Assembly: GCF_001571345.1 (NCBI RefSeq)
Contig: NZ_BCTP01000008.1
Location: forward strand, 41,997-105,996
Length of the DNA stretch: 64,000 nucleotides
DNA from: Komagataeibacter xylinus NBRC 15237
Lineage (GTDB): Bacteria > Pseudomonadota > Alphaproteobacteria > Acetobacterales > Acetobacteraceae
Direction: 5' to 3'
Below, piece after piece: positions 8,446 to 16,832 of the stretch. Under the pieces are notes generated by a model. It saw only the letters and a program-made list of their open reading frames with translations, was not told where the DNA came from and ran no database searches. Both the position numbers and the translations under genes were made by a program. Position 1 is the first letter of the stretch, and every line of letters starts with the position of its first letter.

Positions 8446-9066
8446 TTAAACCGCCAGCAGGCTGTCAGCCGCGTCAGGCACAGGGATCGTGGCCGGAGCC
8501 AGCACGCGGCGCAGGGCGGCGGGGTAGAGCCTGTGTTCCTGCACCAGCACGCGGGCGGCGAGCATGTCTGGCGTGTCGCCATCGAGCACGGGTATTGCGG
8601 CCTGGCCTATGACCGGGCCTTCATCCATGCCCTCCGTCACCCAATGCACGGTGCAGCCGTGGATGCGGGTGCCGTTTTCCAGCGCGCGCTCATGCGTGTG
8701 CAGGCCGGGAAAGGCGGGGAGCAGGCTGGGGTGGATATTGAGCATCCGCCCTTTCCACGCCGTGGTCAGGAAGGGGGTGAGCAGGCGCATGTAGCCCGCA
8801 AGGCAGATATATTCCACGCCCGCCGCGCGCAGCGTGGCATCGAGTGCGCGCTCATGGCCTTCGCGGTCGCGGGGGTAGGCGCGGTGGTCGATGGCCTGTG
8901 CCGCAAGTCCTGCGGAACGCGCCACGTCCAGCCCCGGCGCGTCGGGGTTGTTGCTCAGCACCAGGGCAATGCGGGCAGGATAGTCAGGCTGAGCGCAGGC
9001 TTCGATCAGCGCGCGCATGTTGCTGCCGCGCCCGCTGATGAGGATGGCAATGGGAGTCTTGTGCAT
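8446..9066 (-). CDS. purN: Phosphoribosylglycinamide formyltransferase
   Basis: PurN transfers the formyl group of 10-formyl-THF to GAR in step 3 of purine synthesis. The 206-residue protein shows ILISGRGSNMRALIEA near the N terminus (phosphate-binding loop), LAGYMRLLTPFL and NIHPSLLPAFPGLHTHERAL with the catalytic Asn-His pair, and GCTVHWVTEGMDEGPVIGQAAIPV with the catalytic Asp. The start is set at ATG 9066, ten bases after the purM stop; an upstream ATG at 9105 would overlap purM and add 13 residues without family support. It follows purM in one operon, as in many proteobacteria. Confidence 0.95.
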   Translation of the reverse strand: MHKTPIAILISGRGSNMRALIEACAQPDYPARIALVLSNNPDAPGLDVARSAGLAAQAIDHRAYPRDREGHERALDATLRAAGVEYICLAGYMRLLTPFLTTAWKGRMLNIHPSLLPAFPGLHTHERALENGTRIHGCTVHWVTEGMDEGPVIGQAAIPVLDGDTPDMLAARVLVQEHRLYPAALRRVLAPATIPVPDAADSLLAV

Positions 9067-9076
9067 CGGGGCGGGG

Positions 9077-10177
9077 TCAGTCACGCAGTTCGGGTAGTTC
9101 ATCAAAGGTCAGCGTGGCCGGGCTGTCCGGGCTTTCGCCCTGGGTTATGGTGCCGATGATGAAGGCCTGCTGCCCGCGCTCGGCCAGCTTCGCCATGGCG
9201 GCATCGGCATCGCGCACCACCAGCACCATGCCCACGCCGCAGTTGAATACCCGCAGCATTTCCTCGGTGGTGACATTGCCAATGCTGGCCAGCCACGGGA
9301 AGACCGGCGGCACCGGCCACGACGTGCCATCCAGCACGGCGCGCACGCCCTTGGGCAGTACGCGCGGCAGGTTGCCCGGCAGGCCGCCGCCGGTAATGTG
9401 GGCAGCGCCCACCAGCAGGCCCGCGTGATGCAGGTCGAGCACGGGGCGCACGTACAGGGTGGTGGGCGTCATCAGCGCCTCGCCCAGTGTGAGGCCATCG
9501 GCAAACGGGCAGGGGGCATCCCAGCCCAGCCCGCTGCGCCTGACGATGTTGCGCACCAGCGAGAATCCGTTGGAATGCACGCCCGCCGAAGGCAGCGCGA
9601 TCAGCGTGTCACCGGGGCGGATATCCCCGGGCAGCAGCGCCGTGCGCTCGGCGGCACCAACCGAAAAGCCAGCCAGGTCGTAATGGCCGGGGCCGTACAT
9701 GCCCGGCATCTCGGCGGTCTCGCCACCCACCAGCGCGCAACCGGACTCGGCGCAGCCCTTTGCTATGCCGCGCACCACCTTGGCGGCATCTTCCACCGCA
9801 AGCTTGCCGGTGGCGAAGTAGTCGAGGAAGAACAGCGGCGTTGCGCCCTGCACCACAAGGTCGTTCACGCACATGGCCACGAGGTCGATGCCCACGGTTT
9901 CATGCAGGCCGCTTTCAATGGCGATCATGAGCTTGGTGCCCACGCCATCGGTGCATGACACGAGAATGGGGTCGGAGAAACCGGCGGCCTTGAGGTCAAA
10001 CAGCGCGCCGAATCCGCCAAGCCCGCCCATGGTGCCGGGGCGGTCCGTGGCCTTGGCCGCAGGCTTGATGACCTCGACAAGGGCGTCGCCCGCCGCGATA
10101 TCCACCCCGGCATCGCGGTAGGTGGCGCTTGGCGCGTTGTCGGAGGCAGGTGTGGTCGGGCGGGGGGCGGACGTCAT
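9077..10177 (-). CDS. purM: Phosphoribosylformylglycinamidine cyclo-ligase (AIR synthetase)
   Basis: PurM closes the imidazole ring of FGAM to AIR using ATP (step 5 of purine synthesis). The 366-residue protein has [17 protein letters not shown] near the start, GGFGALFDL, the nucleotide-binding stretch [10 protein letters not shown] and the [10 protein letters not shown] motif with the catalytic acidic and Asn residues, then [11 protein letters not shown] and the C-terminal [13 protein letters not shown]. The start ATG at 10177 fits the family N terminus; the frame is open much further upstream without support. It is transcribed with purN and divergently from hda. Confidence 0.95.
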   Translation of the reverse strand: MTSAPRPTTPASDNAPSATYRDAGVDIAAGDALVEVIKPAAKATDRPGTMGGLGGFGALFDLKAAGFSDPILVSCTDGVGTKLMIAIESGLHETVGIDLVAMCVNDLVVQGATPLFFLDYFATGKLAVEDAAKVVRGIAKGCAESGCALVGGETAEMPGMYGPGHYDLAGFSVGAAERTALLPGDIRPGDTLIALPSAGVHSNGFSLVRNIVRRSGLGWDAPCPFADGLTLGEALMTPTTLYVRPVLDLHHAGLLVGAAHITGGGLPGNLPRVLPKGVRAVLDGTSWPVPPVFPWLASIGNVTTEEMLRVFNCGVGMVLVVRDADAAMAKLAERGQQAFIIGTITQGESPDSPATLTFDELPELRD

Positions 10178-10359
10178 GCAGCAGGCCTTTTTCACAAGCA
10201 AACTATCACTTTCCCGGACTCCCTCGCGCAGGCTATGAAAACCGCCCTTGGAGCCGGGTTCAAACGGACTTCCGGCTTTCTTTACGTCATGGTGGGGCTG
10301 CGCACAAAGCGGTGGTTGAGCATACGAAGCTGAAAACGGATGAAAACACGCCTGCCGGG
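10178..10359. promoter_or_regulatory. Divergent promoter region, purM-purN and hda
   Basis: 182 bases between divergent starts. No PurR-like operator, riboswitch or clear promoter pair was recognised. Confidence 0.35.
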
Positions 10360-11100
10360 GTGATCGGCCAGATGGTGTTGCCGTTTGCCCACACGCCGCG
10401 TTTCCGTGCCGCCGATTTCGTTTTTGCCGCTTCCAACGCCGCAGCCCGGAGCTGGCTGCTCGGCTCCACGCCATGGCCCGAGCGCAGGCTGGCGCTGTGG
10501 GGGGCGGCTGGCACCGGCAAGACACACCTGCTTGAAATCTGGGCGCAGCGTCATGGCGCGCGGCTGCTGCACGGGGCCAGCCTGTCGCACGCGCATGTGG
10601 CGGCCCTGTTCCCGGCCTGTGGCGCGCGGGCGCCGCTCATGGCCATTGCGCTCGATAGTGCTGATGAATGCGCCGATGAACGCGCGCTCCTGCACCTGAT
10701 CAATGCCGCGCGCGAGCATGGCATGGTGCTGCTGCTGGGCGCGCGCACGCCACCCGCGCGGTGGGCGGTGGCCCTGCCGGACCTGACCAGCAGGCTGCGT
10801 GCGACCATGGCGGTGGCCATTGGCCAGCCGGGCGACGGGCTTTTGCGCGTGCTTTTGCTGCGCCTGCTGGCCGAGCGCCAGATCGTGGTGGCGCAGCCGG
10901 TGGTGGAGTGGCTGCTGCGCCGCCTGCCGCGCACGGCGCTGGCCATGCAGGAGGCCGCGAACCGGCTCGACCATGCAGCCCTTGCCTCGGGCCGCCCGGT
11001 CACCCGCGCCCTGGCCGCGCAGGCACTGGCCGACCTGCTGCCAGCCGAGCCGCCGCTGGTGCCTGCGGACCAGAAAAACGACGGTTTGCGCGTGTCATAA
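10360..11100 (+). CDS. hda: DnaA-related regulatory inactivator Hda (HdaA)
   Basis: Hda is a DnaA-like AAA+ protein without the DNA-binding domain; with the DNA clamp it promotes DnaA-ATP hydrolysis after replication starts. The 246-residue protein begins [14 protein letters not shown], where QMVLPF matches the clamp-binding motif (QLxLPF) seen at the N terminus of Hda proteins. It then has Walker [11 protein letters not shown], a Walker B region near IALDSADE and a C-terminal lid with [10 protein letters not shown]. The start GTG 10360 keeps the clamp motif at the N terminus; ATG 10372 is the alternative and would remove its Gln. The Walker B acids are less canonical than in DnaA, as is common in alphaproteobacterial Hda. 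Confidence 0.85.
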   Translation: MIGQMVLPFAHTPRFRAADFVFAASNAAARSWLLGSTPWPERRLALWGAAGTGKTHLLEIWAQRHGARLLHGASLSHAHVAALFPACGARAPLMAIALDSADECADERALLHLINAAREHGMVLLLGARTPPARWAVALPDLTSRLRATMAVAIGQPGDGLLRVLLLRLLAERQIVVAQPVVEWLLRRLPRTALAMQEAANRLDHAALASGRPVTRALAAQALADLLPAEPPLVPADQKNDGLRVS

Positions 11101-11150
11101 AAAATTCATCGGCTTTCAGCCTGAAGCATGTTGGCAGGCATCCCATTCAG

Positions 11151-11221
11151 AATAAAAGTTTTTGGGTGCCGCCTTTTTTCAAAAAGGCGGCGTTCTACCG
11201 AAGCATTCTGAAAGCAGCCTC
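11151..11221. repeat. Dispersed palindromic repeat, copy 4 (A hairpin, decayed B)
   Basis: AATAAAAGTTTTTGGGT, perfect A hairpin GCCGCCTTTTTTCAAAAAGGCGGC, then CGAAGCATTCTGAAAGCAGCCTC, a visibly decayed B hairpin. It separates hda from ppk. Confidence 0.85.
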
Positions 11222-11323
11222 ATCCCGGACTTCAGGATGCCGGTCCTGAACGCTGCGGGGCACGCAGGGGCTTGGCGCTGGCCAAGAGGATGCTCCGTCG
11301 TCTAGAATCACTTGCAACAAGCA

Positions 11324-13621
11324 ATGCCACCGCCGAACGGGAGCGCGAATCCATTGGCCAGAACGCCACGCAAGCCTGCCACGGGCGCAAAACCGGCGCC
11401 CCGCGCGCGCAGCCGCGCAACCTCCACCAAAGCGGCAGGGCGGCAGGTCGCCCTGCGCGAGGCGCCTGAAACCCGGATCGACGCCACATCGCCCGCCCGC
11501 TTCATCAACCGCGAACTGTCCTGGCTCGACTTCAACCAGCGCGTGGTTGACGAGGCCGACAATCCCCGCAACCCGCTGCTCGAGCGCGTGCGCTTCCTGT
11601 CGATCAGCGCGTCAAACCTTGATGAATTCTATTCCGTGCGCGTGGCCGGGCTTGTGGGGCAAGTGCGCGAGGGGCTGGTCAAGACCTCGCCCGACGGGCT
11701 GACGCCGCAGCAGCAGCTTTCCGCCGTGCGCGAACGCACGGGGCGGCTGTTGCAGGAGCAGCAGCGCATCTGGCGCGACCTGCAGCGCGAACTCGATGCC
11801 GCCGGCGTGGTGGTGCGCGATGAAATCTCCTTCACCGCCGAGGAACAGGAATGGCTGGAGAGCTGCTTCATGGAGCGCGTCTTCCCCGTGCTCACGCCGC
11901 TGGCCATCGACCCCGCCCACCCGCTGCCCTTCATCCCCAACATGGGCATAGCCCAGGCGTTGCGGCTGATGAATGCCGAGACCGGGCAGTTCGTGATGGA
12001 GGCGCTGATCCTGCTGCCCGCGCGCATCGAGCGTTTCATCCGCCTGCCAGATGCCCTTTCGCCGCCCGGCGTCACGCGCTTCATCCTGCTCGAGCGCCTG
12101 ATTGTCATGTGCATCGACCGCCTGTTCCCCGGCCTCGTGGCAGGCGACTGGGGCGTGATGCGCGTGGTGCGCGACACGGATGTGGAATTCGAGGACGAGG
12201 CGGAGGATCTGGTCCGCTCGTATGAGAGTGCGCTCAAGCGCCGCAGGCGTGGCGTGGTGATCCATCTCGATATCGAATCGCGCATGCCCGAGGACCTGGC
12301 CCGCTCCATGGCCGACGGGCTTGCGCCCCCGCCTGATGAAGTGTTCGTGCAGTCCGGGCTCATCGGGGTGGTGGACCTCAAGCAGCTGATCGTCGATGAC
12401 CGGCCCGACCTTTTGTTCCCGCCCTACACGCCGCGCTTCCCCGAGCGGATTGTCGATTGCGGGGGCGACTGCTTCGCCGCCATCCGCGCGCGCGACATGA
12501 TCGTGCATCACCCGTTTGAAAGCTTTGACGTGGTAGTGCAGTTCCTGCGGCAGGCAGCGCTCGACCCCGCCGTGGTGGCGATCAAGCAGACGCTGTACCG
12601 CACATCGCGTGACAGCCCGATCGTGAAAGCGCTGATCGAGGCGGCGGAAGCAGGCAAGGCGGTCACCGCCATGGTCGAACTGCGCGCCCGTTTTGACGAG
12701 GAGGCGAACATCCGCCTCGCCCGCGCGCTCGAGGCGGCGGGCGTGCAGGTGGTCTTTGGCTTCTCCGACCTCAAGACCCATGCCAAGCTCAGCCTCGTGG
12801 TGCGGCGTGAGGGCAGTGGCCTGCGCTCGTACGCGCATTTTGGCACCGGCAATTACCACCCCATTACGGCGCGGATCTATACCGACCTGTCGTTCTTTAC
12901 GTGCAACCCTGAGCTTGCACGCGATTCGGCGCGGCTGTTCAACTACATGACCGGCTACGCCATGCCTGCCAAGATGGAGGCGATCGCGTTCTCGCCCGTG
13001 ACCATCCGCCGCACGCTTGAAGACCTGATCGCAGGCGAGATCGCGCATGTGCAGGCGGGCAGGCCGGGGCAGATCTGGCTCAAGATGAACTCGCTGGTCG
13101 ATCCCGACCTGATCGACCGGCTGTATGCCGCATCCAACGCGGGGGTGCGCATTGTGGCGGTGGTGCGTGGCATCTGCTGCCTGCGCCCTGGCGTGCCCGG
13201 CCTTTCGGAGAACATCAAGGTCAAGTCCATCGTGGGGCGCTTCCTCGAGCATGCGCGCATCTATGCGTTTGGTGGCGGGCACCGCCTGCCATCCAAGCAG
13301 GCGAAGCTGTACATTTCCTCGGCGGACTGGATGCAGCGCAACATGGACTGGCGGGTGGAAAGCATGGTGCCCATGCTCGACCCGCAAATTCATGCCCGCG
13401 TGCTTGACCAGATCATGATGATCGATCTCAAAGACAACCTGCAGTCGTGGATTCTACAGCGTAACGGAGTCTGGCGGCGGCTGGAGCCGGGGCGCAGGCC
13501 CTTTTCATCGCATGAGTATTTCATGGAGCATCCGGGCTACCCGGTACGTGGCGCGCCAGAAGCCCCGATCCGGGTCAGCGCATCGCAGCCGTGGCATGCG
13601 GAACAGATTATTGAGGACTGA
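11324..13621 (+). CDS. ppk: Polyphosphate kinase 1
   Basis: PPK1 polymerises the terminal phosphate of ATP into polyphosphate. The roughly 765-residue protein has the four PPK1 domains in order: N-terminal [19 protein letters not shown] with [14 protein letters not shown], the head domain, then two phospholipase-D-like domains containing [27 protein letters not shown] (autophosphorylated His) and [20 protein letters not shown] (second His). The C terminus has [16 protein letters not shown] Pro/Arg/Lys-rich N-terminal extension of about 45 residues precedes the family start. ATG 11324 lacks a ribosome-binding site, while TTG 11354 has GGGAG at a suitable distance, so the true start may be 11354. 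It lies directly before ppx, giving synthesis and degradation in one unit. Confidence 0.95.
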   Translation: MPPPNGSANPLARTPRKPATGAKPAPRARSRATSTKAAGRQVALREAPETRIDATSPARFINRELSWLDFNQRVVDEADNPRNPLLERVRFLSISASNLDEFYSVRVAGLVGQVREGLVKTSPDGLTPQQQLSAVRERTGRLLQEQQRIWRDLQRELDAAGVVVRDEISFTAEEQEWLESCFMERVFPVLTPLAIDPAHPLPFIPNMGIAQALRLMNAETGQFVMEALILLPARIERFIRLPDALSPPGVTRFILLERLIVMCIDRLFPGLVAGDWGVMRVVRDTDVEFEDEAEDLVRSYESALKRRRRGVVIHLDIESRMPEDLARSMADGLAPPPDEVFVQSGLIGVVDLKQLIVDDRPDLLFPPYTPRFPERIVDCGGDCFAAIRARDMIVHHPFESFDVVVQFLRQAALDPAVVAIKQTLYRTSRDSPIVKALIEAAEAGKAVTAMVELRARFDEEANIRLARALEAAGVQVVFGFSDLKTHAKLSLVVRREGSGLRSYAHFGTGNYHPITARIYTDLSFFTCNPELARDSARLFNYMTGYAMPAKMEAIAFSPVTIRRTLEDLIAGEIAHVQAGRPGQIWLKMNSLVDPDLIDRLYAASNAGVRIVAVVRGICCLRPGVPGLSENIKVKSIVGRFLEHARIYAFGGGHRLPSKQAKLYISSADWMQRNMDWRVESMVPMLDPQIHARVLDQIMMIDLKDNLQSWILQRNGVWRRLEPGRRPFSSHEYFMEHPGYPVRGAPEAPIRVSASQPWHAEQIIED

Positions 13622-13666
13622 GGATTACGGCATGGGCACGCTCAAGGCAGGACGCGCGGGCAGCAT

Positions 13667-15163
13667 ATGGGGCGCGATGTGACGGGTGCTGGCGGGTTTC
13701 GCCGTTCGGCGGTCATTGATCTGGGTTCGAATTCCGTGCGCCTTGTGGTGTTTGACGGCATTTCGCGCAATCCCGCGCCTATTTTCAACGAGAAGGTCGT
13801 GCTCAGGCTGGGCCGGGGGCTGAACGCCACGGGCCGGCTGAACGAGGAGGCGGTGCCCCTGGCCATGGAGGTCATGGCCCGCTTCAACGCCATTGCGCGC
13901 GGCATGGAGGCAAGCCCGTTCGAGGTGCTGGCCACGGCGGCCGTGCGCGATGCGACCAACGGGCCGGAATTCGTGGCGGGGCTGAAATCGCGCCTGCCTG
14001 GCGTGCCCATCCGTATCCTGAGCGGGGAGGAGGAGGCCGATTATTCCGCCACCGGCGTTCTGTGCGGCATACCCGACGCCAACGGGCTGGTGGCCGATAT
14101 TGGCGGCGGCTCGCTTGAACTGATCCGCATCGAGAACGGGCGCAAGTGTGATGCCTGCACCCTGCCGCTGGGGGTGATCCGGCTCGATGACCGCTCCGAT
14201 GGCGATCTGGCCCGGGCACGCACGCTGGTGGATGAAGACCTGGCCCGCGTGGACTGGCTGGAGGCCGTGCGCGGGCAGGATCTGTATCTGGTGGGTGGCG
14301 CCTTTCGGGCGCTGGCGCGCATGCAGATCGCGCGCACGGCCTATCCGCTCAATATCGTGCATCTCTATCAGCTTGCGCCCGACACCGCGCGCGAGATGAC
14401 GGACTGGATCCTGAGCGCCAACAAACGTTCGATCGAGCGCCTGCCCAACGTGCCGCGCAAGCGGCTTGATGATGCGCCGTTTGCCGCCACCGTGCTGCGC
14501 CGGCTCATGCGGCATGCGCAGCCCAACGGGCTGGTCTTCTGTGTCGATGGCCTGCGCGAGGGGTGGTACATGCGCAATGTCGCCGCAAGCGTTGCCGATA
14601 ACGACCCGCAGCAGGCCGTGGCCCGCGAGATGTGCAGCATGCTCGGGCGCAGCATGCAGTTGCCCGAACGCCTGACGGACTGGACGGCGCCGCTCTTCCC
14701 CGATGATGACCCCGTGGCCGCCCGCCTGCGCACGGTGGCGTGCTGGCTTTCGGATGTCGGCGCGCATGACCACCCGGAATACCGCGCCGAGCAGACCTAT
14801 CTGCGCATCCTGCGCCTGCAGGGCGTGGGCTTTACGCATCAGGCGCGGGCTTTCCTGTCGCTTACGCTTGCGGTGCGCTACGGGGCTGACCTGTCGGTGG
14901 CGTATCTGCAACCCTCGCGGCAGTTGCTTGACCCCGCGCAGTTTGCCCGTGCCGTGGTGCTGGGGCAGGCGCTCCGGCTGGCTTACACGGTCAGTGGCGG
15001 CACGGAAGCCCTGCTTGATGGCACGCGGCTGGAAATGGCGGGCGGCACGCTGTCGCTGCATTTCGCGCCGGGGCGCGACGTGGTGCAGGGCGAAAGCGTG
15101 CGCCGCAGGCTCGAACGCCTGGGCAGCGCCATGGACATGTCGGTGCGCATCCGCGATCACTAA
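13667..15163 (+). CDS. ppx: Exopolyphosphatase / Ppx-GppA family phosphatase
   Basis: Ppx removes terminal phosphates from polyphosphate; the family also includes pppGpp phosphatase. The 498-residue protein has the ASKHA fold motifs VIDLGSNSVRLVVFDG (residues 18-33), TAAVRDATNG, SGEEEADYSATGV with the catalytic Glu, and LVADIGGGSLELI (phosphate 2). The C-terminal half contains an HD-like helical region (VGAHDHPEYRAEQTYL). It begins 45 bases after ppk, in the usual ppk-ppx pair. The ATG at 13667 has no strong ribosome-binding site, so translation may depend on ppk. Which of the two substrates dominates cannot be told from motifs. Confidence 0.93.
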   Translation: MGRDVTGAGGFRRSAVIDLGSNSVRLVVFDGISRNPAPIFNEKVVLRLGRGLNATGRLNEEAVPLAMEVMARFNAIARGMEASPFEVLATAAVRDATNGPEFVAGLKSRLPGVPIRILSGEEEADYSATGVLCGIPDANGLVADIGGGSLELIRIENGRKCDACTLPLGVIRLDDRSDGDLARARTLVDEDLARVDWLEAVRGQDLYLVGGAFRALARMQIARTAYPLNIVHLYQLAPDTAREMTDWILSANKRSIERLPNVPRKRLDDAPFAATVLRRLMRHAQPNGLVFCVDGLREGWYMRNVAASVADNDPQQAVAREMCSMLGRSMQLPERLTDWTAPLFPDDDPVAARLRTVACWLSDVGAHDHPEYRAEQTYLRILRLQGVGFTHQARAFLSLTLAVRYGADLSVAYLQPSRQLLDPAQFARAVVLGQALRLAYTVSGGTEALLDGTRLEMAGGTLSLHFAPGRDVVQGESVRRRLERLGSAMDMSVRIRDH

Positions 15164-15182
15164 GTTGGAAACTGAATCGGAA

Positions 15183-15222
15183 TAGAAGTTTTTGGGTGCC
15201 GCCTTTTTTCAAAAAGGCGGCG
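15183..15222. repeat. Dispersed palindromic repeat, copy 5 (A hairpin)
   Basis: ATAGAAGTTTTTGGGT followed by GCCGCCTTTTTT and CAAAAAGGCGGC. It separates ppx from the purine-catabolism block. Confidence 0.85.
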
Positions 15223-15265
15223 TCTGCACGATAGCCTGTAGGCAGATCGGTGACGGAGGGCAGCA

Positions 15266-16615
15266 ATGAAGCACGGCGCGCAACGCGACCTGCTGCTGAT
15301 ACGCGGCGGCACGGTGGTCACGGGGCAGGCCAGCCTGCGGGTGGACGTACTGTGCGGCGGCGTGGGGGAAATCCTAGCCGTGGGGCCTGAGCTTGAAGCC
15401 CCCAGCGGCTGCACGATCATTGACGCCGATGGCCTGCTGGTCCTGCCGGGCGGGGTTGACCCCCATACCGGCATTGGTGCGGATGCGGTTGGTTTTGCCG
15501 CAACGCGCGATGCACTGGCTGGCGGCACCACCACCGTGATCGACGTGATGCAGCCACAGGGCGGTGATATGGCGCAGGCATGGCGCGACTGGCGGCAGGC
15601 TGCGGCCCACGCGCCGGTTGATGTCGGGCTGTGCATGGGGCTGCCGGGTGGCGGTGGCGCAGTCATGGGCGGCATGGACATGCTGGCGGGCCGTGGGGTC
15701 AACAGCTTTCACCTGTCCATGGCAGCGGGCATGGCGGATCGTGACATTCTTGATCTGGCAACCCATGCCGCGGGCCTTGGCGCCCTGTGCATTATCGAGG
15801 CGCAGAATGCCCAGGCCATGGCGTACCTGCGCGCGGCCCTTGACCATGCAGGCGTGAGCGCAGCCGAAGCCTGCCCGCTGGCCTGCCCGCCCGCCATTGA
15901 GGCGGACGCCGTGGGCCGGGCCATCATGCTGGCGGGGCTGGTGGGGGCACCCGTGCATGTCGGGCCGGTTTCAACGGCGGGCGCGTGTGCCGCCATCATC
16001 GCCGCCCGCGCCCGGGCCGAGCGCGTGCAGGCGCATGTGCTGGCCCCGCATCTTGTGCTCGATGAGGCGGTGTATGACGCCGATGACGCTTCCCCCTACC
16101 TGATCCGCCCGCCCTTGCGCGACGGCACGCACCGGCGGGCGCTGTGGGGGGCGCTGGCCTGTGGCGCGGTGGGCATGGTGGCCAGCGGCTTCAGCCCGGC
16201 AGGGCGGGCGGGCCATGGCGTGGCAGGGGGGCTGGCCGAGCGGATGCGCGTGGTGTGGCGGCACGGCGTGCAGGCGGGCGTGATGGAGGCGGAGGAATTC
16301 GTCCGCGCCACATCGGAGGCGGCAGCCATGGCCTTCAACATCTACCCCCGCAAGGGCGCCATCATGCCGGGTGCTGATGCCGACCTCGTGCTGTGGAACC
16401 CCGATGCGCAGGAGATGCGCCCTGCCAGCGCGGGCGGCCTGTATGGCGGCATTGCTCTGGGCGGCCAGCCAGAATGCGTGATCCGGGGCGGGGTGGTGGC
16501 GTTCCGCGATGGCGCGCTGCAGGAAGGGGCAGGCAGCGGTGCCTATGTGCCCTGCCCGGCATTCCGGCCCGGCCTGTCGGTGCGGCTGCGGCAGGCGGCG
16601 CGGTTATCCGTTTGA
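15266..16615 (+). CDS. Dihydropyrimidinase/hydantoinase-like protein with degenerate metal site
   Basis: The 449-residue protein aligns by eye along its length with cyclic amidohydrolases (dihydropyrimidinase, D-hydantoinase, allantoinase): DLLLIRGGTVVTGQASLRVD at the start, GLLVLPGGVDPHT, LAGGTTTVIDVMQP, CPPAIEADAVGRAI, and AFNIYPRKGAIMPGADADLVLWNPD at the end. Yet most expected metal ligands are missing. HxH reads H67-T-G69; the carboxylated Lys of SFKVFMAY is His149 (NSFHLSMAAG); the next His is Glu178 (CIIEAQN); His231 remains (PVHVG); the Asp of the SDH motif is Gly308 (ASGFSP). A metal-dependent hydrolase activity is therefore doubtful and it may be a pseudo-enzyme with a scaffold or regulatory role, as CRMP proteins are in animals. 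The frame is intact, so it is not a decayed gene. It is the first gene of the purine block, ahead of xdhA. Confidence 0.8.
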   Translation: MKHGAQRDLLLIRGGTVVTGQASLRVDVLCGGVGEILAVGPELEAPSGCTIIDADGLLVLPGGVDPHTGIGADAVGFAATRDALAGGTTTVIDVMQPQGGDMAQAWRDWRQAAAHAPVDVGLCMGLPGGGGAVMGGMDMLAGRGVNSFHLSMAAGMADRDILDLATHAAGLGALCIIEAQNAQAMAYLRAALDHAGVSAAEACPLACPPAIEADAVGRAIMLAGLVGAPVHVGPVSTAGACAAIIAARARAERVQAHVLAPHLVLDEAVYDADDASPYLIRPPLRDGTHRRALWGALACGAVGMVASGFSPAGRAGHGVAGGLAERMRVVWRHGVQAGVMEAEEFVRATSEAAAMAFNIYPRKGAIMPGADADLVLWNPDAQEMRPASAGGLYGGIALGGQPECVIRGGVVAFRDGALQEGAGSGAYVPCPAFRPGLSVRLRQAARLSV

Positions 16616-16629
16616 AAACAGGCCAGAGA

Positions 16630-16668
16630 TGAAAGTTTCCGGGTGCCGCCTTTTTTTTAAAAGGCGAC
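16630..16668. repeat. Dispersed palindromic repeat, copy 6 (A hairpin, decayed)
   Basis: GAAAGTTTCCGGGT, then GCCGCCTTTTTTTTAAAAGGCGAC, an A hairpin with a changed loop and one broken pair. It lies between the hydantoinase-like gene and xdhA. Confidence 0.8.
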
Positions 16669-16734
16669 ATTCTGGAAAAATGCATCATGGCATTGCCCCT
16701 TTGCGTTGGGGCAGGGTGACAGCGTAGGATCACC

Positions 16735-16751
16735 TTCCCATATGATGGGAA
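16735..16751. promoter_or_regulatory. Operator-like inverted repeat upstream of xdhA
   Basis: TTCCCAT-ATG-ATGGGAA is a perfect 7-3-7 dyad about 80-100 bases before the likely xdhA start. Size and position suit a regulator site, for example of the LysR protein encoded at 21530, but the binding protein is not known. Confidence 0.5.
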
Positions 16752-16832
16752 CACGAAACATCAATGGCTGTTCCGGCTGTCTGCCTTGAGGGGGGTGAGG
16801 CAGTCCGTGGCCACAGGAACAAGGGAACAGGT

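Noticed and set aside
11612..13393. Minus-strand open frame of about 590 codons opposite ppk
   Set aside because: Shadow frame without recognisable domains, overlapping an unmistakable PPK1 gene.
13726..13737. GGTTCGAATTCC, resembling a tRNA T-loop
   Set aside because: It lies inside ppx, coding for part of the LGSNSVR motif, and no cloverleaf can be drawn around it.
15266..16615. Hydantoinase-like protein as the allantoinase of the pathway
   Set aside because: Its metal ligands are mostly absent and a genuine PuuE allantoinase gene is present in the same block.
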